From Anaerolineae bacterium (GTDB lineage: Bacteria; Chloroflexota; Anaerolineae; JAAYZQ01), in contig JAFGIA010000200.1 of NCBI GenBank assembly GCA_016929795.1, positions 1 to 20,672 of the forward strand: a stretch of 20,672 bases of DNA, in the 5' to 3' direction. The translations under genes were made by a program, and so were the position numbers. Shown here in pieces: positions 6,867 to 14,378 of the stretch; positions within the stretch are counted from its first letter, which is position 1, and each line of letters begins with the position of its first letter. The notes under the pieces were generated by a model, which searched no databases, had not been told where the DNA came from, and saw only the letters and a program-made list of their open reading frames with translations.

Positions 6867-8524
6867 AAGCATTGGTCATCGGCCTCGACGGCGTGACATT
6901 TGACCTGCTCGGCCCCTGGATCAAAGCGGGAGAGCTGCCCCACCTGCGTGCCTTGATGGAGCGTGGGGTGTGGGGACGGCTGAGGAGCACCCTGCCGCCG
7001 ATCAGTTCCTCGTCGTGGAGCTCGTTCCTGACAGGGGTCAACCCGGGCAAGCATGGCCTGGTGGATTTTGTGTATCCAGGTGCCGAAAGCTACAAGGTGA
7101 GCATGATCAACGCCACCTCGCGGCGCGCCCACGGCATATGGCACTGGCTGAACAGGGCGGGCCGCCGCGTCGGCCTGTTGGGCATCCCGACCACCTACCC
7201 GCCCGAGGCAGTGGACGGCTTCATGATCTCCGGATTCCTTGCCCCTGGCCCCGACAGCCAGTGGGCATACCCGCCACAGCTAAAAGAAGAGCTGCGGGGC
7301 GAGCTGGGCGAATTTCTGCTGGCGCCTGACGAGCGCTACCGCTCAAGCCGCCACCTAAATCGCTTCCTGGAAGACCTGACCGCCAGTGTCGAGAACCGCA
7401 CCCAGGCCGCCCTCTACCTGATGCGCCGGCAGCCGTGGGACCTGTTCGCCGTCGTTTACTGGGATACCGACATGGTGCAGCACGAGACGTGGCGGCTGCT
7501 CGACGCGGGGCACCCGCGTCACGATCCAGCCGAGGCCGCCGCGCAGCGGGAGCGCATTCTCGCCTTCCACCGCAAGGTGGACGCGGACGTGGGGCGCCTG
7601 GTGAGCGAGGCGGGTCCCGATACACTCGTCGTCGTCATGTCGGACCATGGATTTGGGCCGGTGCACAGCTTTTTCCTGACGAACAACTGGCTGGCGGAAG
7701 CCGGCCTGTTGCGCTTCAAGCGGACGCCGTGGACGGCCTTCAAGCGCGCCCTCTTTCGCCTCGGCTTTACGCCCCTGGCCATGTTCCAGGTGGCGAGAAG
7801 GGTCGGGTTGGGCAGCTTGCGGCGGAAGGTGCGCTTTCAGCAAAAATCGGGGCTGCTTAACCGCCTCTTTCTCTCTTTCGACGACGTCGACTGGGCGCGC
7901 ACGCGGGCGTTTGGCATCGGCAGCTTTGGACAGGTCTACATCAACCTCGCCGGAGCCTATCCGCAGGGGGTAGTACAGCCCGGGAACGAATACGAGGCAT
8001 TGAGGGAAGAGATCGTGCGCAGCGCATTGGCCCTGCGCGACCCGCGCACGGGCGAGCCGTTGGTGGAGCGCGTCTACCGGCGCGAGGAGGTATACAGCGG
8101 CTCCTACCTGTCGCGCACGCCCGACCTGATCGTGCAGCCGCGCGGCGGGGAATATATGGCCTTTGGGCACGCCGACTTTGGGTCGCACCGGCTGGTCGAG
8201 CCGATCGCCGGACTGTCGGGCCACCACCGGCTCGAAGGAGTGGTGATCGCGGCCGGCCCTGGCGTGCGAGCGGGCGTGGAGCTGCCCGAAATGAGCATCC
8301 TCGACCTGGCACCCACCCTGCTGCACGCACTCGGCGTGGCGGTGCCGCGCGAGATGGATGGGCGCGTGCTGGGCGAGTGGTTCGAGACCACTTCCCCGCT
8401 GACACGGCCGGTGGCCTATACCGAGGATAGTGTTTACAAAGATCGAGCCGGGGACACAGGCCCCGCCGATGAAGAGATGGCAGAGGTCCAGGAAAAGCTG
8501 CGCGGCTGGGGCTACGCCGGCTAG
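6863..8524 (+). CDS. NPP-like alkaline-phosphatase-superfamily phosphodiesterase, copy 2
   Basis: The product has 553 residues and is a paralogue of the preceding gene along its whole length. All seven expected metal or nucleophile positions are again present: D9 (VIGLDG), S48 (PPISSSSWSSFLTG), D203 and H207 (WDTDMVQHE), D261 and H262 (MSDHGFG), and H455 (LSGHHRLEG). Both copies share NPGK..G, a DPRTG.....EV.RREE.YSG block and a C-terminal (L/W)GY(L/A)G ending. The start codon overlaps the upstream stop (ATGA) without a strong ribosome binding site, so translation is probably coupled. No signal peptide is visible. Tandem duplication followed by divergence is the simplest origin. The two may have different substrates or act as a pair; the substrate is not predictable from sequence alone. 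Confidence 0.86.
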   Translation: MKALVIGLDGVTFDLLGPWIKAGELPHLRALMERGVWGRLRSTLPPISSSSWSSFLTGVNPGKHGLVDFVYPGAESYKVSMINATSRRAHGIWHWLNRAGRRVGLLGIPTTYPPEAVDGFMISGFLAPGPDSQWAYPPQLKEELRGELGEFLLAPDERYRSSRHLNRFLEDLTASVENRTQAALYLMRRQPWDLFAVVYWDTDMVQHETWRLLDAGHPRHDPAEAAAQRERILAFHRKVDADVGRLVSEAGPDTLVVVMSDHGFGPVHSFFLTNNWLAEAGLLRFKRTPWTAFKRALFRLGFTPLAMFQVARRVGLGSLRRKVRFQQKSGLLNRLFLSFDDVDWARTRAFGIGSFGQVYINLAGAYPQGVVQPGNEYEALREEIVRSALALRDPRTGEPLVERVYRREEVYSGSYLSRTPDLIVQPRGGEYMAFGHADFGSHRLVEPIAGLSGHHRLEGVVIAAGPGVRAGVELPEMSILDLAPTLLHALGVAVPREMDGRVLGEWFETTSPLTRPVAYTEDSVYKDRAGDTGPADEEMAEVQEKLRGWGYAG

Positions 8525-8561
8525 TGCCGGCGAGCGCAAATCCTGGCGCTGTCGCAATTGT

Positions 8562-8568
8562 GAGGAGG
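8562..8568 (+). promoter_or_regulatory. Strong ribosome binding site deciding a GTG start
   Basis: GAGGAGG, the best Shine-Dalgarno match in the plus-strand half, sits 7 bases before GTG 8576. It supports that start for the acetyltransferase. Confidence 0.8.
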
Positions 8569-8575
8569 CGAAGAG

Positions 8576-9190
8576 GTGGAGAAACGAGTTCGAGTTCACC
8601 CTACGGCGGACGTTTCGCCACGGGCGAACATTGGCGACGGCACGTCGATTTGGCACGAGGCACAGGTCAGAGAGGGGGTATCGCTCGGCGAAAAGTGCAT
8701 CGTGGGCAAGGGGGCGTACATCGACTTTGACGTGCAGATTGGCAGCAACGTCAAGATCCAGAATCGCGCCTCGCTCTATCACGGCGTGACGATCGAGGAT
8801 GGGGTCTTTATCGGACCGCACGTCTGCCTGACCAACGACAAGCTGCCACGAGCGGTCAATGCCGATGGATCGCTCAAAGGGGCAGATGACTGGCAGGTGA
8901 GCCCTATCCTCATCCGCTCGGGGGCGGCCCTGGGTGCAGCGACGGTGGTGCTGCCCGGCGTGACGATTGGCCGGTGGGCGATGGTCGGCTCTGGATCCGT
9001 GGTCACTCGCGATGTGCCCGATTATGGGCTTGTGTGGGGCAACCCCGCCCGGCTGCACGGCTATGTGTGCCCCTGCGGTCGTCGACTGGAAGCAGTGCGG
9101 GAAGAGGCCGATGTGGTGCAGGCTCGCTGTCCAGGTTGTGGAGAAGAGGTTTCGTTCGTAAGCAAAGACTGGGAGGTGGTACAGCCATGA
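8576..9190 (+). CDS. WbpD-like hexapeptide-repeat N-acetyltransferase with C-terminal zinc ribbon
   Basis: The product has 204 residues. Residues about 5-160 form a left-handed beta-helix of hexapeptide repeats: RVHPTADVSPRANIGDGTSI, VQIGSNVKIQNRASLYHGVT, FIGPHVCLTNDKLPRA and GLVWGNPARL. This pattern matches the WbpD/WlbB family, which N-acetylates UDP-2-acetamido-3-amino-2,3-dideoxyglucuronate using acetyl-CoA, usually as a trimer. Beyond the helix are CPCG and, after about 17 residues, CPGCG, an apparent four-cysteine zinc ribbon that the shorter Pseudomonas enzyme (about 190 residues) lacks to my knowledge. The stop overlaps the next gene, a DegT aminotransferase, by 4 bases. In the known pathway the aminotransferase (WbpE/WlbC) makes the acetyltransferase's substrate, so the pair is functionally coherent. 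The exact sugar remains inferred. Confidence 0.88.
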   Translation: MEKRVRVHPTADVSPRANIGDGTSIWHEAQVREGVSLGEKCIVGKGAYIDFDVQIGSNVKIQNRASLYHGVTIEDGVFIGPHVCLTNDKLPRAVNADGSLKGADDWQVSPILIRSGAALGAATVVLPGVTIGRWAMVGSGSVVTRDVPDYGLVWGNPARLHGYVCPCGRRLEAVREEADVVQARCPGCGEEVSFVSKDWEVVQP

Positions 9191-10260
9191 TCTCTATTGC
9201 TCAACCAATGATCGGAAAAGAGGAAAGACAGGCCGTCCTGGAGGTCCTGGACTCGGGCATGCTGGCCCAGGGCCCCAGGGTGCGGGCCTTTGAAGAGGGG
9301 TTCGCGCAGATGTGCGGGGTGGCGCACGCAGTGGCGACATCGTCGGGCACCACGGCGCTGCACGTGGCCCTGCTTGCCCACCAGATCGGGCCGGGCGATG
9401 AGGTCATCACCGCTCCCTTTACCTTTATCGCCTCGGCCAACTCGATCCGCTACACAGGGGCCAGGCCGGTATTTGTGGACATTGACCCGGCGACTTTTAA
9501 TCTCGATCCGGCACAGATCCAGGCGGCGATCACGCCGCGCACGCGGGCCATCATGCCGGTTCACCTCTTTGGCCTGACGTGCGATATGGACCCCATCCTG
9601 GCCCTGGCGAACGAGCACGGGCTCGTCGTGATCGAGGATGCCTGCCAGGCGCACGGGGCTGAGTACAAGGGCAAGCGGGCTGGCAGTTTCGGCACAGGCT
9701 GCTTCTCACTCTACCCCACCAAGAATATCACTTCCGCCGAGGGTGGGATGATCACCACCGACGATCCCGAGATTGCCGACAAGTGCCGCGTGATCCGCCA
9801 GCATGGTATGCGCCGCCGTTACTACCACGACGAGACGGGCTATAATTTTCGCATGACCGACGTGCACGCGGCCATCGGGCTCGCGCAGCTTGGCAAGCTG
9901 CCGCAGTTTAACGCAGCGCGTGCGAACAATGCCCGTTTCTACGACGCCCACCTCCAGAACGTGCGCACTCCCTCTGTGCCGCCAGGCTGCTCCCACGTCT
10001 TTCACCAATACACAGTCCGCGTGTCGGACGGGAAGCGGGATGCCGTGCAATCCGGGCTCACAGAGCGTGGCATCGGCACAGCCGTCTACTACCCCGTGCC
10101 GGTGCACCGGCAGACGATCTACCTGGAGCAGGAGGCCGGTCACAGCTATCCAGAGGCCGAGCGCGCAGCGCAGGAGGTCCTTTCGCTGCCGGTTCACCCC
10201 GGGCTGTCGCCACAGGATCTTGAAACGGTCGCCGCGGCAGTGAACGAGCTGTGCGCGTGA
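9187..10260 (+). CDS. DegT/DnrJ/EryC1-type PLP sugar aminotransferase (WbpE-like)
   Basis: The product has 357 residues. Landmarks are TSSGTTALHVALLAHQIGPG, DEVITAPFTFIASANSI, the cofactor-binding Asp segment VIEDACQAHGAEYKG, SLYPTKNITSAEGG with Schiff-base lysine K179, and YNFRMTDVHAAIGLAQL. The start is ATG 9187, inside the acetyltransferase stop, with GGGAGG about 10 bases upstream; the longer open frame upstream lies within the acetyltransferase gene. Pairing with a WbpD-like acetyltransferase suggests the WbpE role: transamination of a UDP-3-keto-GlcNAc-uronate to the 3-amino sugar. The required WbpA/WbpB-type dehydrogenases are not in the window. It is clearly related to the aminotransferase at 1207 but differs enough to expect another substrate. 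It ends 9 bases from the converging minus-strand operon. Confidence 0.93.
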   Translation: MISIAQPMIGKEERQAVLEVLDSGMLAQGPRVRAFEEGFAQMCGVAHAVATSSGTTALHVALLAHQIGPGDEVITAPFTFIASANSIRYTGARPVFVDIDPATFNLDPAQIQAAITPRTRAIMPVHLFGLTCDMDPILALANEHGLVVIEDACQAHGAEYKGKRAGSFGTGCFSLYPTKNITSAEGGMITTDDPEIADKCRVIRQHGMRRRYYHDETGYNFRMTDVHAAIGLAQLGKLPQFNAARANNARFYDAHLQNVRTPSVPPGCSHVFHQYTVRVSDGKRDAVQSGLTERGIGTAVYYPVPVHRQTIYLEQEAGHSYPEAERAAQEVLSLPVHPGLSPQDLETVAAAVNELCA

Positions 10261-10269
10261 TCGGGCTGG

Positions 10270-11376
10270 CTACAACGACCTGTCGTACAATGCCTCGATC
10301 TTGTCGATCATTCGTGACAGTGTAAACTGTTCCTCAACCCGGGCGCGGCCGCGATGGCCCATCGTGGCCGCGCCATCCCGATTTTCCAACAGCTCGCTGA
10401 CGCGCTGTGCCCACGCCGCCGGTTCACCCGGCGGCGTCACAAAGCCGGTCACGCCATCGAGCACGATCTCGGGCGAGCCGTTGACGGCAGTCGCGACGAC
10501 GGGCCGCGACCGGGCCATGGCTTCCAACAGGACGTAGGGCATTCCCTCCCAGCGCGAGGTGAGGGTGACGACGTCGGCGACGGCCATCAAGCGGTCGGCG
10601 TGGTTGTGCCATCCTGCCAGGCGCACCCGCTGCTCCAGTCCCAGCTTTTGGATGCGCGCCGACACCTCGCCCTGGAGGGGCCCGGTGCCGACCAGCACAA
10701 ACTGCGCTTGTGGACAGCGACCGGCGACCAGGGCGGCGCCCTCTACGAACGCCATAGGGTCCTTCTGCGCGCTGAGCCGGCCTACCTGCAGGACCAGTTG
10801 GTGGGTGGGGTGCAGCTCCAGGGTGCGACGCAGCGCAGCGGGATCGAGCGCCTCGTCGAACCGTGCCAGGTCGATACCGTTCGGGACGACGGCTACTTTG
10901 GCCGGTGCGATGCCCCACCCGATCATCCGTGCCCGATCCGCTTCACACACCGAGATAATCGTATCGGTGACGCCGGACAGCGCGCGCTCGACGAGGGTGT
11001 AGAGGCGCGCCCAGCGAACGCGCCGGATGTCGACCGTCTGCGGCGTGTAGAACACGCGGCGCGCGCCGGCAGCCCGTGCCAGGAGCCGTGCCAGCAAGCC
11101 GGCCTCCTGGCTGTGGACGTGTACCACGTCCGGGTTGGAGGCGCGAACCAGGCGCATCCACGCAGCGACAGAGCGAGCAGGCCACAATGTCTTTTTCAGT
11201 GCCAGCGGCACCACGCGCGCGCCCGCCTCGCGGAGCGCAGTGATCGGGCCATGCAGGTGATCGGGAAGGACAACGGTGAGTTGGTATTTTTCTCGCTCCA
11301 GGCCACGGGCCAGGGATAGGACGTGCGCCGTCTGGCCGCTGGGCTGTGGCTCGTAATAGACGATCAAGATCTTCAA
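10270..11376 (-). CDS. GT4 family glycosyltransferase
   Basis: The product is a retaining GT-B glycosyltransferase of 368 residues. The N-terminus MKILIVYYEPQPSGQTAHVL begins the first Rossmann domain directly. NPDVVHVHSQEAGLLARLL follows, then VAVVPNGIDLARF, LVLQVGRLSAQKDP and the donor-site EX7E signature SRWEGMPYVLLEAMARSRP, with E277 and E285 both intact. Start is TTG 11376, preceded by a strong GGGGAGAGG, and it overlaps the upstream GT2 stop as TTGA. An open frame extends 143 codons further upstream, but only inside the GT2 gene. This is the last gene of the minus-strand operon. It should add a sugar to the lipid-linked oligosaccharide at the cytoplasmic face; donor unknown. Confidence 0.92.
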   Translation of the reverse strand: MKILIVYYEPQPSGQTAHVLSLARGLEREKYQLTVVLPDHLHGPITALREAGARVVPLALKKTLWPARSVAAWMRLVRASNPDVVHVHSQEAGLLARLLARAAGARRVFYTPQTVDIRRVRWARLYTLVERALSGVTDTIISVCEADRARMIGWGIAPAKVAVVPNGIDLARFDEALDPAALRRTLELHPTHQLVLQVGRLSAQKDPMAFVEGAALVAGRCPQAQFVLVGTGPLQGEVSARIQKLGLEQRVRLAGWHNHADRLMAVADVVTLTSRWEGMPYVLLEAMARSRPVVATAVNGSPEIVLDGVTGFVTPPGEPAAWAQRVSELLENRDGAATMGHRGRARVEEQFTLSRMIDKIEALYDRSL

Positions 11377-12404
11377 CGCCTCTCCCCTTCCCCCCGGGCC
11401 ATCTCTGCCGGCGCCACGAACCAGCGCCGGATGTCCGCATCGGGCACGACCTGGCGGCTGCGGATCTGCCGCCGCTTGCGGCGGGCCGACGGCCACGCCC
11501 GCAGCAGGTCGACCAGCCCCAGCAGGATGGCCGGCCTGGTGACGGCGGCGTAGGCCAGGCGCGGCACCTCGGCGCCCAGAATGGCGGGCAGGTCGTGCAC
11601 CAGGTAGCGCCAGGCGTCGTTTTTGATCGTCATCAGATACCGGTTGCGCAAGGCGAGCCGGGGCCCCCTGGCGTCCTTGGTGGCGCGGCCTCGCTTCCGG
11701 AGCGTGTCGCCCCAACCGCGCGCGTGCCTCGCGACGGCCAGCGGTACATACAGGCACTGCCAGCCTCGCAACCGGGCGCGCCACGCCAGGTCGGCGTCCT
11801 CGCAATAGGCAAAGAAATCGTGATCCAGGTACTCGCCGTCGAGGGCGACGTCCTCAAGCATCGTGCGCCGGTAGAGCACGGCTGCCCCGCACCCACCAAA
11901 GACAAACGATCCACTCCCCATGACGCCTGTCGCCGGGGCGTCGTACTGCCCCCGGTCTATTTCGCCCTGCCCGCGATCGTAGGGGCGGCGCCGCACGTCG
12001 ACGAAAAGCCCCGTCGAGTCGAGGATCGAGGGATCGTCGGCGCGCAGCAGCTTGGGAACGACCATCCCGATCCGTCTATCGTGGCTCGCCGCCTGCACAA
12101 GCATCGAGATGAAATCGGGCTCGGCGGTCACGTCGGCGTTGAGCGACAGCACAAACTCGCCGGTCGTGTGTTGTGCCCCCCAGTCGAACGCCTCGCAGAA
12201 ACCGCGGTTCTCGGAAAACAGTTGTAGCTGCACTCCCGGCTCGTGCTCGGCGATCCAGCCCGGCGACCCATCTGCCGAGGCGTTGTCGACGATGGTCAGA
12301 TCGAAGGGAGAGTAGGTCTGGGCATGCAGAGCCTCGAGGCAGGCTGGCAGCAGGTGACCATGGTTCCAGTTGACAATGACCACCGATACGCGGGGATCGC
12401 TCAC
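11373..12404 (-). CDS. GT2 family glycosyltransferase (rhamnosyltransferase-like)
   Basis: This inverting GT-A glycosyltransferase has 343 residues. It starts RVSVVIVNWNHGHLLPACLE and continues with LTIVDNASADGS, SENRGFCEAFDWG and the metal-binding LSLNADV (an NAD variant of DXD). Later come VFGGCGAAVLYRR and FFAYCEDADLAWRARLRGW, the acceptor and catalytic-base region of the dTDP-rhamnose (WbbL/RfbF-like) group. The C-terminal 60 residues are basic and partly amphipathic, suggesting peripheral membrane attachment. Start is GTG 12404, with GAGGG a few bases upstream. There are 18 bases to the ligase gene before it and a 4-base overlap with the GT4 after it, so it is co-transcribed. Rhamnose as donor is a family-based guess. 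Confidence 0.88.
   Translation of the reverse strand: MSDPRVSVVIVNWNHGHLLPACLEALHAQTYSPFDLTIVDNASADGSPGWIAEHEPGVQLQLFSENRGFCEAFDWGAQHTTGEFVLSLNADVTAEPDFISMLVQAASHDRRIGMVVPKLLRADDPSILDSTGLFVDVRRRPYDRGQGEIDRGQYDAPATGVMGSGSFVFGGCGAAVLYRRTMLEDVALDGEYLDHDFFAYCEDADLAWRARLRGWQCLYVPLAVARHARGWGDTLRKRGRATKDARGPRLALRNRYLMTIKNDAWRYLVHDLPAILGAEVPRLAYAAVTRPAILLGLVDLLRAWPSARRKRRQIRSRQVVPDADIRRWFVAPAEMARGEGERR
11380..11389 (-). promoter_or_regulatory. Ribosome binding site deciding the TTG start of the GT4 gene
   Basis: On the minus strand the bases read AAGGGGAGAG ahead of GCG-TTG, with the GGAG core 5 bases from TTG 11376. This selects the TTG over codons further upstream. Confidence 0.65.
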
Positions 12405-12422
12405 GCTGCCCTCGTCCCCTCG

Positions 12423-14378
12423 TCAGTCGAGGCTTGAATCGGACACCGTCTCGGGGGATTTGTGGGCGTGGGACGCCGGCGCGGCCAGGAACGCGAGCGT
12501 GCCGAGCGCCGTCCAAAAGTAGGCATTGACCTGCTTGACTTCCAGGTTCTGGTAGACCCAGCCCTCGATAAAGACCACGAGCAGGCTGGCCAGGACCCCG
12601 ATCAGCACGAGACGGTCCACCGGGCTCCTGGTGGCCCGGTAGGTGCGCAGCCCCACCCTGGCGATCTGAAACCAGAGAAAAGCCAGGGCCAGCAGGCCCA
12701 ACGGCCCCAACTCGATCAGTGCTTTGAGCACCTGGCTTTCAGGCACCAGGGCGGTACCGGGCCTCGTGCGCAGGGCGGCGACGCCCGTGGAGCCTAGCCC
12801 CGCGCCCCACCAGGGCGAAGCCATCCAGGCGTCGATCCCACGGCTCCACGCCGACAGCCTGTCGCGGTTGGTTTCGTCCTGCGCCCAGTCGGCAATCGAC
12901 CCCGTGTGGCGCAACACCGCGTCTTCGCGCTCGGCCAGGTCGAGGTATCCCGGAGTGAGTGCGATCAACGCCGGCTCGGCCCAGCCAGCCCAGTCGTAGG
13001 CCCAATCGCCCGCCGGCCCCGCCTCGGTGATCAGGCCAAGCTGCACGCTGCGCCCGGCCCACGGCGACAGGTCAACAAGATAGTTGCGCCAGCGCCGATC
13101 TGTCAGATTGTCCTTGGGGTTGATGTAGCGCGAAAAGATCGTTTCGCGCCCCCACGGATTCCCCGACTCGTGCACGTACACCTCGAACCATACGCCATCC
13201 CCTTGATCTGGCGACCACACGTCGGGTGACAGGGCAATGGCGAACTGAAGCGCACCATTTTCGGGCACCTGGACGTCGAAACTCACCTCGTTCCGCCCGG
13301 TCTGGGGCGGGTGCTGAAACAGGACCGTCCGCTCGTCAGGCTCGCTGCTGATTGGGTCGGGCAGCGTCCAGACCTGGGGCACCAGCGCTTCTGGCTCCGA
13401 GTCGAGCTCCTGGAGTGAGCTTACTGTGCCTGCCAACGGCAGACGGTCATACTCTTCGGAAGCCAGCTCGACGACGCCCTGGTGGATCGGTTCTTCCCAT
13501 GCCCGCCATGCCAGCCACACCACTGCCCACAGCAGGGCGACCACGGCCAACACCCCGCCGATGGCCAGAGCTGCTTTCCATAGACGCTGCCCAAGGGCCG
13601 GCGCGCGGGCTGCGGTCACCCACACCGCCATGACCCCCAGAGAGATCAAAGCAGCCACCCAGATCCCACGGCTGAAAGTGACGACGATACACGCGGCGAT
13701 GAGGGCCGTGGCGCCGAGCGCCGCCACGCGGATGGTGGCGCGGCGGGCGATGAGGGCCAACACCACGCCGAAGGGCAGGACAATGGCCAGTGTGTTGGCC
13801 AGCGTCGTGGGCGAGTCGAACGTAAAATAGACGCGGCGCACATTGGTGCCATAGATGAACACGCCAGGAAAGCCGTGCGCCTCGGTCATTTCCTGGGAAG
13901 GCCACAGCGGCACGTTCCACACGAACTCGAGCAGCCCCCCTGCGGCCACGAGGGCGCCCACGGCCACCAGCGAGGCCAGGAGCGGCACCAGCCGCGAGGG
14001 ACGCGCGCGCAGCGTGCCAGACACCAGCCAGAAGAGGGGCAGGTACATCACCGCGATGTACAGCCCCCAGGCGCCCACGTACCACCACCGGCCGTCAATT
14101 GCATAGCGCGCCAGGAGCAACCCCAGGTAGGCCAGCACGGCCCAGTCGAGGGGCGTTTTGGTCAAAAGCGGGCGCCGGCCAAGCCAGGAGCGGGCGACCC
14201 ACAACAGGAACAGTAGTCCCAGGAGCCCTTCCTTCCAGTACGTGCCGGCCGGCTCGGGAACGAGCTTTTTGATGACAAGGTGGAACGGCAGGGCCAGCAA
14301 GAAGAGGAGGAGGCCGGCAAAGAGGATCCGGTCGATCCCCTTGGCCAGGTTGGCACCCCCTCTATCCTTTGCCGCCAT
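12423..14378 (-). CDS. O-antigen ligase/polymerase family protein with inserted extracytoplasmic domain
   Basis: The product has 651 residues. About ten hydrophobic helices are split by one large soluble loop. The signature FSRGIWVAALISLGVMAV (R237) and the C-terminal SPWWGAGLGSTGVAAL plus VLKALIELGPLGLLALAFLW match the Wzy_C (O-antigen ligase/polymerase) family, which joins glycan chains or transfers them from the lipid carrier outside the membrane. The loop (about residues 310-500) is far longer than usual and holds a jelly-roll-like domain (about 350-475) that recurs in the TPR gene at 19452. ATG 14378 was chosen because it overlaps the flippase stop by one base; upstream frame sequence is inside the flippase gene. 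Whether it is a polymerase or a ligase cannot be decided. Confidence 0.87.
   Translation of the reverse strand: MAAKDRGGANLAKGIDRILFAGLLLFLLALPFHLVIKKLVPEPAGTYWKEGLLGLLFLLWVARSWLGRRPLLTKTPLDWAVLAYLGLLLARYAIDGRWWYVGAWGLYIAVMYLPLFWLVSGTLRARPSRLVPLLASLVAVGALVAAGGLLEFVWNVPLWPSQEMTEAHGFPGVFIYGTNVRRVYFTFDSPTTLANTLAIVLPFGVVLALIARRATIRVAALGATALIAACIVVTFSRGIWVAALISLGVMAVWVTAARAPALGQRLWKAALAIGGVLAVVALLWAVVWLAWRAWEEPIHQGVVELASEEYDRLPLAGTVSSLQELDSEPEALVPQVWTLPDPISSEPDERTVLFQHPPQTGRNEVSFDVQVPENGALQFAIALSPDVWSPDQGDGVWFEVYVHESGNPWGRETIFSRYINPKDNLTDRRWRNYLVDLSPWAGRSVQLGLITEAGPAGDWAYDWAGWAEPALIALTPGYLDLAEREDAVLRHTGSIADWAQDETNRDRLSAWSRGIDAWMASPWWGAGLGSTGVAALRTRPGTALVPESQVLKALIELGPLGLLALAFLWFQIARVGLRTYRATRSPVDRLVLIGVLASLLVVFIEGWVYQNLEVKQVNAYFWTALGTLAFLAAPASHAHKSPETVSDSSLD
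12953..13331 (-). other. Jelly-roll-like domain inserted in the ligase loop
   Basis: These codons encode ligase residues about 350-475. Marks are VLFQHPP, NGALQFAIALSP, QGDGVWFEVYV, FSRYINPK, DRRWRNYLVDLSPW and AGPAGDWAYDWAGWAEP. The final DWA.W.....L pattern recalls the end of NPCBM-type carbohydrate-binding modules (DHADWAD..L). That link is by eye only. The same succession of motifs appears in the TPR protein. Confidence 0.75.

Noticed and set aside
7355..9058. Open frame of 567 codons on the minus strand
   Set aside because: It is opposite the second phosphodiesterase and the acetyltransferase, with low-complexity, motif-free translation and no ribosome binding site or promoter of its own.
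8974..9186. N-terminal extension of the second DegT aminotransferase
   Set aside because: It reads through the acetyltransferase gene out of frame. ATG 9187 has GGGAGG upstream and begins the fold.
11377..11805. N-terminal extension of the minus-strand GT4 by 143 codons
   Set aside because: It overlaps the GT2 gene out of frame and has a Pro/Gly/Arg-rich translation. The Rossmann fold begins exactly at TTG 11376.
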